A stretch of DNA of 20,986 nt from a virus. Made by a program: the position numbers and the translations under genes. The stretch is taken from the IMG/VR virus record IMGVR_UViG_3300025138_013609, positions 1 through 20,986 of that record, one strand, 5' to 3'. Shown here piece after piece: positions 1 through 7,996 of the stretch. Each line of letters starts with the position of its first letter. Position 1 is the stretch's first letter. The notes beneath the pieces are model-generated. The model was not told the origin of the DNA, did no database searches, and worked only from the letters and a program-made list of their open reading frames with translations.

Positions 1-90
1 GCCGATCGGGCTGAGCAGGTGGTACGCGAGGCCGGCTTGTCGGCCGAGGCGATCGCACAGATGCGACGCGAGTTCCTGGGCGTAAAGTGA
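1..90 (+). CDS. C-terminal end of a probable Mu gp27-like (DUF3486) small terminase protein, partial
   Basis: The first 29 codons are open and end in TGA at 88-90. The tail reads like an alpha-helical C-terminus with the motif GLSAEAIAQMRREFLG, which resembles the ends of DUF3486 (Mu gp27) proteins. In Mu-like phages that gene lies directly before the large terminase, as here. The stop overlaps the next start in a TGATG arrangement, so the two genes are probably translationally coupled. The gene begins upstream of the window. With so few residues the family assignment rests mainly on position. Confidence 0.5.
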   Translation, partial: ADRAEQVVREAGLSAEAIAQMRREFLGVK

Positions 91-1784
91 TGATCGAGCC
101 AGATACCCTGCCCACGGCCGACCAGGCGCCGCCGCGATCGCCGATCGACGATTGGGTGCCCGGCATGGTCCCGCCGCCCGAGCTGGACCCGCTGGCGGAC
201 GGGATCCTGATGGCGCACCAGAAGGCGTGGATCGAGGATACATCGCCGCTGAAGCTAGCCAAGAAAGGCAGGCGAACCGGCATCACCTTTGCCGAGGCGC
301 TGGATACCACGCTGATCGCGGCCGCCGCGAAGAGCGCTGGCGGGGATTCGACGTACTACATCGGCGATACCAAGGACAAAGGCCTGGAGTTCATCCGCAC
401 CTGCGCCAATTTCGCGCGCCACGTTGCCAAGGAAATGCTGACCGTCGACGAATTCCTGTTCGACGATGTTCAGCCCGATGGATCGAGCAAGCAGATCGCC
501 GCCTATCGCATCCGCTTTGCATCGGGGCACGAGGTGGTCGCGCTGTCGAGCAACCCGGCCAATATCCGCGGCCTGCAGGGGCGTGTGATCATTGACGAGG
601 CGGCATACCACCGCAATGTGGCCGCCGTTATCGATGCCTGTAACGCGTTGCTGATCTGGGGCGGCGTGATCCGCATCATTTCCACCCACAACGGCAATCT
701 CAATCCGTTCAACGAGCTGATCCGCGAGAGCGAGGCTGGGCAGTACGACTATTCCATCCACCAAATCACTTTCGACGATGCGGTAGAGAACGGGCTGTAC
801 GAACGCGTCTGCCTGATGAAGGGCGAAAAGCCGACGGTCGAAGGCAAGGCCGAATGGTATCGCATGGTGAGGCGATCGTATGGCAGCCGGGTGGAGGCCA
901 TGCGCGAAGAGCTGGACGCCATCCCGCGCGAAGGCGAAGGCGTGCTGCTGCCGCTGGCCTGGATCGAGAAATGCAGCACCGACCGGTACCAGGTGCGGCG
1001 CTGGACTTCGCCAGCGAAGGACAGTGCGCTGGGCGAATTCGTCCACTGGCCCGAGCGCATGCGCCGCGCCGAAATGCTGATGTGGCTGGAAGACCAGGTG
1101 CGCCCGGTGCTGAAGGCCTTTGCCGGCCAGGGCTTCACCTGGTTTCTGGGCGAAGACTTCGCCATGCGGCAGGACCGCACCTGCCTGGCGCTGGGCTTTA
1201 CCGACCAGCAGTTGAAGCGGCACGTGCCGCTGATCATCGAAATGGCGCAGTGCCCATACGATCAGCAGAAGCAGGCGCTTTTCTGGGCGGTCGATCTGGT
1301 AATGGATCTGAACCGGTTCGGCGGCGGCATACTGGACGCAAACGGCAACGGCATGGCGCTGGCGCAGGAAGCGGCGCAGCGATACGGGCCCGAGCGCATC
1401 GTGGAGCTGATGCCATCGGACGCCTGGCGACGCGAGACCGGGCCGCGGTTCCGCGCGGCGTTCGAGGACGGGACGATCCTGATCCCAGCCGATGCCGATA
1501 TTCGCGGCGACCTGCGCCAGCTGCAGACGATCGGCGGGGTGGCCAAGATGCCCACCGATATCCGCACCAAGGGCACCGATGGCGGCAAGCGGCACGGCGA
1601 CGGCGCGATCGCGCTGTGGAATTTCCACGCCGCCACCATGAACGAGACCATCCCCGACTATGCCTATCGCCCGGTCAGATCGGGCACCGGCACGGGCCAC
1701 GGCGCGGATGACGACGACGATGGCGATCGGCGCAGCTGGTGGCGGCCGCCACTGGGCGCCGGCCGCGGAATGGGCGCCATATGA
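90..1784 (+). CDS. Phage terminase large subunit, Mu gp28-like
   Basis: This is the ATP-driven DNA packaging motor and headful nuclease that loads DNA through the portal into the prohead. From the ATG at 90 it has 564 residues, the usual size for the Mu gp28 family. The ATPase half shows a P-loop-like segment KKGRRTGIT (residues 58-66) and a Walker B/catalytic segment VIIDEAA with Asp169 and Glu170. The C-terminal RNase-H-like nuclease half has acidic candidates Asp356 (GEDFAMRQD), Asp416 (ILDANGNG) and Asp504 (HGDGA). The canonical P-loop lysine is replaced by Ile, and Lys58/Lys59 could serve instead. I chose ATG 90 over the in-frame GTG at 87 because it overlaps the upstream stop (TGATG). 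Portal and head genes follow. Confidence 0.93.
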   Translation: MIEPDTLPTADQAPPRSPIDDWVPGMVPPPELDPLADGILMAHQKAWIEDTSPLKLAKKGRRTGITFAEALDTTLIAAAAKSAGGDSTYYIGDTKDKGLEFIRTCANFARHVAKEMLTVDEFLFDDVQPDGSSKQIAAYRIRFASGHEVVALSSNPANIRGLQGRVIIDEAAYHRNVAAVIDACNALLIWGGVIRIISTHNGNLNPFNELIRESEAGQYDYSIHQITFDDAVENGLYERVCLMKGEKPTVEGKAEWYRMVRRSYGSRVEAMREELDAIPREGEGVLLPLAWIEKCSTDRYQVRRWTSPAKDSALGEFVHWPERMRRAEMLMWLEDQVRPVLKAFAGQGFTWFLGEDFAMRQDRTCLALGFTDQQLKRHVPLIIEMAQCPYDQQKQALFWAVDLVMDLNRFGGGILDANGNGMALAQEAAQRYGPERIVELMPSDAWRRETGPRFRAAFEDGTILIPADADIRGDLRQLQTIGGVAKMPTDIRTKGTDGGKRHGDGAIALWNFHAATMNETIPDYAYRPVRSGTGTGHGADDDDDGDRRSWWRPPLGAGRGMGAI

Positions 1785-1911
1785 GAATTTGCGCGAGAAT
1801 GGCCGCTGAAGCCGCCCAAGGCCCGGTGACAGCCAATTTTCCGGCGCCTGCCTTCTCAGGGCCTTTAAAATTGCCGCTACGGGGCATTTCAAACCGAAGG
1901 GACAATCGAAA
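1785..1911 (+). other. Spacer between terminase and portal genes, with a possible 38-codon ORF
   Basis: This 127-base gap ends in a good Shine-Dalgarno sequence (AAGGGA, about 8 bases before the portal ATG). An ATG at 1799 opens a 38-codon frame whose TGA (1913-1915) overlaps the portal start codon as ATGA. The ORF has no clear ribosome binding site and no recognisable motif, so I do not call it a gene. A translated leader coupled to the portal remains possible. Confidence 0.3.
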
Positions 1912-3483
1912 ATGACGGCGCTGGTCGATCAATGGGGCAAGCCGCTGCGCAAGGCAGTGCTGACCCGCGAAGTGGCCGGCCCCACGCTGGCGGGCGTGCG
2001 CCAGCCGATCGCCGGCTATCCGGCCGATGGGCTGAACCCTGTTCGCCTGGCCAATATCCTGCGCGAAGCCGACCAGGGCGAACCGCTGAGCTATTTCGAG
2101 CTGGCCGAGCAGATCGAGGAACGTGACCTGCATTATGTGGGGGTGCTGGGCACGCGCAAGCGGGCCGTCAGCCAGCTGGACATCACGGTGGAGCCGGCAT
2201 CGGACAGCGCCGAGGACCAGCGCCGGGCCGACATGGTCAGCGATTGGCTGAACCGCGACGAGCTGGCCGACGAAATGTTCGATATCCTCGACGCGATCGG
2301 CAAAGGCATTTCGTGGACCGAGATCATCTGGGAACACAGCGAGGGGCAGTACCGCCCGCAACGCCTGGAATGGCGCGACCCGCGATTCTTCCGTTACGAT
2401 CGCGACGGCGCCACCCCAATGCTGCGCGGCGGCGAGGACGGCCACGCCCAGGACAGCCCGCTGCCGGCGTTCAAATTCATCCAGCTGCAGATCAAGGCTA
2501 AGAGCGGGCTGGCAATCCGATCGGGGCTGGCGCGCCTGGCGGCGTGGAGCTGGATGTTCAAGGCGTACACGCAGCGCGACTGGGCGATCTTCACCCAGAC
2601 CTATGGCCAGCCGATCCGCGTGGGCAAGTACCACGCCGGCGCCAGCCAGGACGATCGCGACACGCTGTACCGCGCAGTGGCCAATATCGCGGGCGATTGC
2701 GCGGCGATCATCCCCGAAGGCATGAATATCGATTTCGTCGAGGCGGACAATATCAGCGCCGGCGCCGACCTGTACGAGAAGCGCGCCGATTGGCTGGACC
2801 GGCAGGTGTCGAAGGCGGTGCTGGGCCAGACCAACACCACCGATGCGCAGGCAGGCGGGCTCGGATCGGGACAGGCCAACGCGCACAACGATGTGCGCGA
2901 AGATATCGAGAAAGCGGATGGTAAGGCAGCGGCCGCCGTGCTGAACAGGGACCTGGTGCGGGCCTGGTGCGATCTGGAATTCGGGCCCGGCACTGCATAT
3001 CCCAAGGTCACGATCGCGCGGCCGGAACAGGAAGATCTGAAGCTGCTTTCCGAAAGTCTGAAGGAGATGGTGCCGCTGGGCCTGCGCGTCAGCGCCACCG
3101 AGATCCGCGGCAAGTTCGGCCTGAGCGATCCGGGTGAGCAGGACGAGATCCTGACGGCACCGACATCGGCGCCGATCGCATTCGATCCCGCGCGGACCGG
3201 CGCCGATCCCAGCGCGTTGACCCTGCATGCGCGGCAGAGCCCGAAGCATCCGGCCGAGGTCATCGCCCTGCAGCTGGCGGACAAAGGCGATGCCCATGTG
3301 CGCGAGATGGCGGGCACCATCGAGACGATGCTGGAGCGCGCCGGTGACCTGCATGAATTCCGCGCCATGCTGGCCGGCGCATTCGGCGATATCGACAGCA
3401 TCGCCCTGGCAGAGGTGATCGCCGGCGGGCTTGCGGCTGCGCACGCCGCAGGACGGAGCGACGTGACCGACGAGAGCGCCTGA
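1912..3483 (+). CDS. Phage portal protein, Mu gp29-like (DUF935)
   Basis: The portal is the dodecameric ring at the head vertex through which DNA is pumped and to which the tail attaches. The 523-residue length is normal for DUF935 portals. Family-typical features are the early SYFELAEQIEERD segment, a motif around HYVGVLGTRKRAV, the segment AIFTQTYGQPIRVGKY in the middle, and a Ser/Thr/Asn-rich LGQTNTT loop near residue 306. The start is well supported by AAGGGA upstream. The stop overlaps the next ATG by one base (TGATG), so the following head morphogenesis gene is probably coupled. Confidence 0.93.
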   Translation: MTALVDQWGKPLRKAVLTREVAGPTLAGVRQPIAGYPADGLNPVRLANILREADQGEPLSYFELAEQIEERDLHYVGVLGTRKRAVSQLDITVEPASDSAEDQRRADMVSDWLNRDELADEMFDILDAIGKGISWTEIIWEHSEGQYRPQRLEWRDPRFFRYDRDGATPMLRGGEDGHAQDSPLPAFKFIQLQIKAKSGLAIRSGLARLAAWSWMFKAYTQRDWAIFTQTYGQPIRVGKYHAGASQDDRDTLYRAVANIAGDCAAIIPEGMNIDFVEADNISAGADLYEKRADWLDRQVSKAVLGQTNTTDAQAGGLGSGQANAHNDVREDIEKADGKAAAAVLNRDLVRAWCDLEFGPGTAYPKVTIARPEQEDLKLLSESLKEMVPLGLRVSATEIRGKFGLSDPGEQDEILTAPTSAPIAFDPARTGADPSALTLHARQSPKHPAEVIALQLADKGDAHVREMAGTIETMLERAGDLHEFRAMLAGAFGDIDSIALAEVIAGGLAAAHAAGRSDVTDESA

Positions 3484-4772
3484 TGTCCGGCGAGAACGAG
3501 CAGCACCCATCCAGCGTTTCGGGTGCGCTGGGTCGCCCGTTCACCGAACAGGTAGCCTTCTTCCGCAACAAGCTGGGCAACCAGGTGCCGACAAGGCGGT
3601 GGGACGATATCACCGGCGCCGCGCACGACGATGCGTTCATGGTGGCCGGCGCGGTAAAGGCGGATCTGCTGTCCGACCTCGCGGCCGCGGTAGACAAGGC
3701 GATATCCGAAGGGCGCGGGATCGAGGAGTTCCGCCGCGATTTCCGCGCGATCGTCAAGCGTCATGGCTGGACCGGGTGGGCGGGCGAAGGCAGCACCGGC
3801 GGTGAGGCCTGGCGGGTAGGCGTGATCTATCGCACGAATTCGTACACGAGCTATGCCGCAGGCCGATACGCCCAGCTGCAGGCGGGTAATTTCCCCTGGT
3901 GGGTCTATCGCCATGGTGGCAGCCTGGAGCCGCGGCCGCAGCACCTAAGCTGGGACGGCACGCCACTGCCCCCCGATCACCCTTTCTGGAGAACGCATTA
4001 TCCGCCCAGCGACTGGGGCTGTTCCTGCTATGTCGTAGGCGCACGGAGCGCGCGGGGCATCAAGCGGGTGGGCGGCACGCCGGGCAAGCAGCTGCCCGAT
4101 GGCTGGAATTCCCGCGATCCCAAGACGGGAGCGCCGCCCGGCATCGGCAAGGGGTGGGATTATGCGCCGGGAGCAAGCGTTTCGGAAACGGTACAGGCGA
4201 TGGCCAGCAAGGTGGGCGCCTGGGAATACCAGATTGGCAAGGCTTTCATGGCCAGCCTGCCGGCCGGAACCGCCGACGCCCTGGCAGACAGCTATCGCGC
4301 ACTGCCCGGCACCGCAGCCGATACCCGCCGTTATGCCGCCCAGGTTCTTGAGCCCAGGCCCGACGTGCCGGCGCCGCCCGCGCGCACGCTGGGCCGGCTG
4401 CGCAGCGACCAGGCGCGCGCGCTCGAGGCGGAACTGGGCCGATCGGTCGATGGGTTCGATTTCAGCCTGGACGCATCGGCCGTGGGCCACGTGCGCGGCG
4501 AACATGGCGACCCGCTGAAGGAATGGCGCAGCAATCAGCGGGCGGTGACGATCGCCGATTTCGCGCAGCTGCCGCGCATCGCCAGTGCGGGCGAGCTGGT
4601 ACGCCTGCCGCACAAATCGGACATGGGCGAGGATCTGTTCGAACAGCGAGTGACAATCGGCAACGATACTTTCGTGGCGCGTTGGGTGGCGCGCGGCCGG
4701 CTGCGCCGTACCGTGGCGCTGAAGACCCTGTTTATCGAAGTGAAAAAGCGCGGCCCGAAGCCAACGTCCTGA
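3483..4772 (+). CDS. Phage head morphogenesis protein, Mu F-like, with C-terminal PBECR nuclease-like domain
   Basis: The N-terminal half (about residues 20-190) is an SPP1 gp7/Mu F head morphogenesis domain, a minor head protein packaged in a few copies near the portal. It carries the diagnostic segments RTNSYTSYAAGRYAQ and YPPSDWGCSC. The C-terminal region (about residues 310-429) looks like the PBECR family (phage Barnase/EndoU/colicin E5-D/RelE-like). It has His336 and His341 in GHVRGEHGD, then RAVTIADFAQLPRI, and a terminal strand pattern ending LKTLFIEVKK. Such domains are proposed to act as RNases delivered with the virion, but no activity can be shown from sequence. It starts with a one-base overlap with the portal gene. 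The total of 429 residues fits the two-domain form. Confidence 0.88.
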   Translation: MSGENEQHPSSVSGALGRPFTEQVAFFRNKLGNQVPTRRWDDITGAAHDDAFMVAGAVKADLLSDLAAAVDKAISEGRGIEEFRRDFRAIVKRHGWTGWAGEGSTGGEAWRVGVIYRTNSYTSYAAGRYAQLQAGNFPWWVYRHGGSLEPRPQHLSWDGTPLPPDHPFWRTHYPPSDWGCSCYVVGARSARGIKRVGGTPGKQLPDGWNSRDPKTGAPPGIGKGWDYAPGASVSETVQAMASKVGAWEYQIGKAFMASLPAGTADALADSYRALPGTAADTRRYAAQVLEPRPDVPAPPARTLGRLRSDQARALEAELGRSVDGFDFSLDASAVGHVRGEHGDPLKEWRSNQRAVTIADFAQLPRIASAGELVRLPHKSDMGEDLFEQRVTIGNDTFVARWVARGRLRRTVALKTLFIEVKKRGPKPTS

Positions 4773-4826
4773 TCCGTTCCCGGTTATTGGCCGGGCGGCC
4801 CGATCCGCGCCAGGAGAGATATAGGC

Positions 4827-5318
4827 ATGTTCGATTACGAACTCAACGGCGAGGCAGCCCGCAAAGCCTTGCGCGAAGCGGCGGCCCGCCTGGACGACAT
4901 GACGCCGGTCTATACCGATATCGGAGAATATCTGCTGGAACAGCGCCGCGCGCGCTTTCGCAGCGGGACCGATCCCGAAGGCAAGCCCTGGGCACCCAAG
5001 CGGCAATCGACGCTGGATCGATATAAAAGGCTTGGCTACGGCACGCTTAATCGCCCTCTCATCGGCCCTTCAAAGGCGCTTTCGCGTCAGATCCACCGCA
5101 TCGTCAGCAAGGACGGCGTGGTGATCGGGTCATCGCTGGCATACGCCCGCACGATGCAGGAAGGCGCGGCGAAGGGTGCCTTCGGCAGCGACAGCCGCGG
5201 AAACCCGCTGCCTTGGGGCAATATCCCGGCGCGGCGCTGGCTGGATTTGTCTGACCAGGAAGAGCTGGAGATCGTGGCGATCGCCGAAGAGCACCTTGAA
5301 GGATTGCTCGAGCAATAG
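4827..5318 (+). CDS. Phage virion morphogenesis protein, Mu gpG-like
   Basis: A 163-residue protein of the Mu gpG / phage virion morphogenesis family, related to tail completion proteins that act at the head-tail junction. Family-typical features are the early FRSGTDPEGKPWAP segment (about residues 46-59), where a substrate-like Trp follows GxPW, then the TLNRPLIG region and the end NIPARRWLDLSDQEELEIV. The ATG at 4827 has a good Shine-Dalgarno sequence (AGGAGA at 4812-4817). It lies between the F-like gene and the protease/scaffold gene, as in Mu. The exact role in assembly is inferred from Mu. Confidence 0.85.
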   Translation: MFDYELNGEAARKALREAAARLDDMTPVYTDIGEYLLEQRRARFRSGTDPEGKPWAPKRQSTLDRYKRLGYGTLNRPLIGPSKALSRQIHRIVSKDGVVIGSSLAYARTMQEGAAKGAFGSDSRGNPLPWGNIPARRWLDLSDQEELEIVAIAEEHLEGLLEQ

Positions 5319-5491
5319 GGGTGACACGCCCCTTGCCCAGCACAAGCGCATTGCCAGCAACCCCGAAGCTGTGGCAGCCAGATGGCGACCGCGCGGCGAA
5401 TCGCCGCAGGCCCATCCCCCAACGATAATTGCTGTACTGCCCGCCGCCGCGGGCATGCCATCACAGTGCGCACGGTGCCAATCAGGCTTTC

Positions 5492-6574
5492 GTGACGACG
5501 AGAGCCGCCCTTGCCCTTTGTAATGCACTTCCGCTCAGCGAGCCCGAGGGGGATGGCGCGAGCGAATGGCTGCACCTGCTGCCCGGGGGCGGCGAGATCC
5601 GCACGGGGGACGGCCGCGGCCCTTACACGGTCGACGATTACGAGGCGCTGGCAGCTGCAAGCCTTGGCGAAGGGGACCGCCTCGTACTGGACGAGTGCCA
5701 TTCCACCGATCTGGCTGCGCCCAAAGGCCACAGCGCCCCTGCACGTGGCTGGATCGTCGAGCTGCAGGCCCGGGCCGACGGGATCTGGGGTCTCGTGGAA
5801 TGGACGGGCACAGGCCGCCAGCTGCGCGCCGACAAGGCATACCGGGGCATTTCGCCAGCCATCCTGCACACCAAGGACAAGAAGATCGTCGGGATTGCCC
5901 GCGCGAGCCTGGTCAATGTCCCGAATCTCAAAGGGCTCACTGCCCTGCACCAGAAGGAAACGAGCATGAACTTTCGCGAATTGCTGATCGAGCTGCTGAA
6001 GCTTGACAAGGATGCGGACGATGCCGCGATCGAGGCGGCGCTGCGCAAGGCCATGGAAGGCGCGGGCCAGGAAGCCGATGTCGAAACCGCCGTGCAGAGC
6101 GCACTGGCCCCGATCCGCCAGCAGCTGCAGCTGGAAGACGGTGCCGATATCGCCGCCACCATCACCGCGCTGCAGGCAGCCGGCAATGACGATCGCCAGA
6201 CCGAAATCATCACCTCGCTGCAGGGGCAACTTACCGCCGTCAGCACCCAGCTGGCCGAAATGCAGACCGATCAGGCGCTGCAGGCGGCCACTCGCTTCGT
6301 CGACAATGCGATCGCCGAAGGCCGCGTGGGCGTGAAGCCCCAGCGCGATCTGTACATCGCGATGCACCAGGAAAACCCGCAGCGCACCGAAACGCTGATC
6401 GGCGCGATGGCGAAGGTCGGCGGCATTTCGCTGCATGCCCAGCGCGACGTGCCCGCCCGCACCGCCGAACTGGACGATGCCGATCGCCAGGTGATCGCGC
6501 TGATGGGCATCGATCCCGAAGAATACAAGAAAGTCCGCGCCCAGGAGCTGGGCCTGGAACAGGAGGCAATCTGA
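5492..6574 (+). CDS. Head maturation protease with C-terminal scaffold region, Mu gpI-like
   Basis: The N-terminal part (residues 1 to about 155) matches the Mu gpI (gp32) prohead protease family: WLHLLPGGG near the start, a conserved histidine in LDECHSTD, the strand AARGWIVELQ-like segment, LVEWTGTG, and the closing segment ASLVNVPNLKGL. It should cleave the scaffold during capsid maturation. The remaining 200 residues are charged and helical, as in scaffolds. The frame is open further upstream, but I chose the GTG at 5492 because it has AGG five bases upstream and gives the family's normal N-terminus (VTTRAALALCNALP). The earlier TTG at 5429 would add an unlikely Cys/His-rich extension. 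The stop is one base from the next ATG. The coding region contains a nested start (see next entry). Confidence 0.85.
   Translation: MTTRAALALCNALPLSEPEGDGASEWLHLLPGGGEIRTGDGRGPYTVDDYEALAAASLGEGDRLVLDECHSTDLAAPKGHSAPARGWIVELQARADGIWGLVEWTGTGRQLRADKAYRGISPAILHTKDKKIVGIARASLVNVPNLKGLTALHQKETSMNFRELLIELLKLDKDADDAAIEAALRKAMEGAGQEADVETAVQSALAPIRQQLQLEDGADIAATITALQAAGNDDRQTEIITSLQGQLTAVSTQLAEMQTDQALQAATRFVDNAIAEGRVGVKPQRDLYIAMHQENPQRTETLIGAMAKVGGISLHAQRDVPARTAELDDADRQVIALMGIDPEEYKKVRAQELGLEQEAI
5966..6574 (+). CDS. Nested in-frame scaffold protein, Mu gpZ-like
   Basis: Inside the protease gene an ATG at 5966 follows a strong Shine-Dalgarno sequence (AAGGAAA at 5954-5960). It falls exactly at the boundary between protease and scaffold regions. 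Translation from it would give a 202-residue acidic, helical protein beginning MNFRELLIELLKL, with coiled-coil-like stretches and a long Gln/Ala/Leu-rich middle. In Mu, gene Z makes the separate scaffold from an in-frame start within gene I, so the same arrangement is expected. The start is visible in sequence; its use is inferred from Mu. Confidence 0.7.
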   Translation: MNFRELLIELLKLDKDADDAAIEAALRKAMEGAGQEADVETAVQSALAPIRQQLQLEDGADIAATITALQAAGNDDRQTEIITSLQGQLTAVSTQLAEMQTDQALQAATRFVDNAIAEGRVGVKPQRDLYIAMHQENPQRTETLIGAMAKVGGISLHAQRDVPARTAELDDADRQVIALMGIDPEEYKKVRAQELGLEQEAI

Positions 6575-6575
6575 C

Positions 6576-6980
6576 ATGGCCCTTTCCGCAGACCGCAACA
6601 CACCGCTGAAGGGTGGCGATATTCGCCAGTTCGATGTGGCGGCCGACACCAAGATCTACGCCGGCGCGCTGGTGTGCCTCAATGCAGCGGGCGCCGCAGT
6701 TCCCGGTGCGGTGGCCACCACGCTGACCGCAGTCGGGCGTGCCGAAGCACCGGCAGACAACACCGGCGGTGCAGCTGGCGACAAGCGCGTGGACGTTCGC
6801 AAGGGCATCTTCCGCTTCAACAACAGCGCGGCGGCTGACGAGATCGGAGCCGAGGATATCGGCGCCACCGCCTACGTCGTCGACGACGAAACTGTCGCGC
6901 TGACCAACGGCACAAACACCCGTTCCGCCGCCGGAACCATCTACGATGTGGACGCCCAGGGCGTCTGGATCGAATTCTAA
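6576..6980 (+). CDS. Probable head decoration/stabilisation protein (DUF2190-like)
   Basis: A 134-residue beta-rich protein with the pattern of DUF2190: an N-terminal NTPLKGGDIRQFDVAAD stretch, LVCLNAAGAAVPG, RVDVRKGIFRFNN, and a closing IGATAYVVDDETVALT segment. Family members are small proteins next to major capsid genes that are thought to decorate or stabilise the capsid lattice. The ATG at 6576 has a strong Shine-Dalgarno sequence (AGGAGGC) and follows the protease/scaffold stop by one base. It lies just before the major capsid gene, which supports a capsid role. Confidence 0.75.
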   Translation: MALSADRNTPLKGGDIRQFDVAADTKIYAGALVCLNAAGAAVPGAVATTLTAVGRAEAPADNTGGAAGDKRVDVRKGIFRFNNSAAADEIGAEDIGATAYVVDDETVALTNGTNTRSAAGTIYDVDAQGVWIEF

Positions 6981-6992
6981 GGGGATCGATCA

Positions 6993-7892
6993 ATGCTTCT
7001 CAATACAGGCAACCTGGCATCGCTGCGTACCGGCTATTCGGCCAGCATGCAGAAGGGCCAAACGATGGCCGCCAAGCCGCAGGCGGACAAGATCGCCACG
7101 CGGGTCAAGGCCACCCAGAAAGAACAGAAGTACGGGTGGCTGGGCAAGATGCCCGACGTGCGCGAATGGATCGGCGACCGTGTGATCCAGAATATCGCCG
7201 AACACGATTACGCCATCCGCGAAAAGAAGTTCGAGCTGACGCTGGGTGTCGATCGTGACGATATCGAGACCGACAATCTGGGCCACTATGCCCTGCTGTT
7301 CGAACAGATGGGCGAAAGCACGGTGACCAAGCCCGAGCGCCTGATCTGGGAGCTGCTGAAGGCGGGCTTCGCCACCGAATGCTACGATGGGCAGTATTTC
7401 TTCGACACCGATCATCCGGTGCTGGACGCAGACGGCGAACAGACTTCGGTCGCCAACACCGATGGCGGGGCCGGCACGCCGTGGTTCCTGCTGGACACCC
7501 GCCGCGTGATCAAGCCGATCCTGCTGCAAGTTCGCCGCGATTTCGACCAGTTGGTCGCGAAGGACAAGGTGACCGACGACAACGTGTTCGATCGAAACGA
7601 GTTCGTCTACGGCGTCGATGCCCGCATGAACGTGGGTTACGGCTTCTGGCAGCAGGCCTGGGGATCGAAGCAGGATCTCGACGCCGACAGCTATGCTGCC
7701 GCGCGTGCCGCGCTATCCAGCATGAAAGGCGATTACGGCCGCCCGCTGGGTATCATGCCCAACCTACTGGTCGTTCCCCCCAGCCTGGAAAGCGCCGGCC
7801 GCAAGATTTTGAACAGCGAGAGCGCCGCCGGCGGCGAGACCAACGAATGGAAGGGCACGGCCGAACTGCTGGTCGTTCCCTGGCTCGCATAG
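6993..7892 (+). CDS. Major capsid protein, Mu gpT-like
   Basis: This is the main shell protein of the head. It has 299 residues, close to Mu gpT (about 305), and shows family hallmarks: the N-terminal LLNTGNLASLRTGYSASM, the WLGKMPDVREWIGDR segment, KKFELTLGVDRDDIETD, and YDGQYFFDTDHPVL in the middle. The start has AAGGGGA a few bases upstream. It follows the protease/scaffold and decoration genes and is closed by a strong rho-independent terminator, as expected for the most highly expressed head gene. Confidence 0.93.
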   Translation: MLLNTGNLASLRTGYSASMQKGQTMAAKPQADKIATRVKATQKEQKYGWLGKMPDVREWIGDRVIQNIAEHDYAIREKKFELTLGVDRDDIETDNLGHYALLFEQMGESTVTKPERLIWELLKAGFATECYDGQYFFDTDHPVLDADGEQTSVANTDGGAGTPWFLLDTRRVIKPILLQVRRDFDQLVAKDKVTDDNVFDRNEFVYGVDARMNVGYGFWQQAWGSKQDLDADSYAAARAALSSMKGDYGRPLGIMPNLLVVPPSLESAGRKILNSESAAGGETNEWKGTAELLVVPWLA

Positions 7893-7918
7893 CCTGCGCG
7901 CCATCGCGCCATAAACGG

Positions 7919-7946
7919 CCCGCCGCTTTCGGGCGGCGGGTCTTTT
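7919..7946 (+). terminator. Rho-independent terminator after the major capsid gene
   Basis: A perfect 8-bp stem CCCGCCGC/GCGGCGGG (7919-7926 with 7933-7940) with a six-base loop TTTCGG is followed by TCTTTT. It sits 26 bases after the capsid stop. Because the next gene has its own ribosome binding site but no clear promoter is seen in the short gap, it probably works as a partial terminator that sets capsid transcript levels above the downstream genes. Confidence 0.75.
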
Positions 7947-7996
7947 CGAAAGGGACAACACCCCGCCCTTTCCGAAAGGACCCGAAGGAGATCATC

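Noticed and set aside
255-1892. A 545-residue antisense open frame across the terminase gene
   Set aside because: In this high-GC sequence the antisense frames of real genes stay open. The product has no recognisable motif, and the + strand terminase has full family motifs.
1799-1915. A 38-codon ORF between terminase and portal
   Set aside because: It has no ribosome binding site or motif. Its stop overlaps the portal start, which is suggestive but too weak to call a gene.
5429-5491. TTG start at 5429 for the protease gene
   Set aside because: It gives a Cys/His/Pro-rich extension unlike gpI-family N-termini and lacks a ribosome binding site; GTG 5492 is better.
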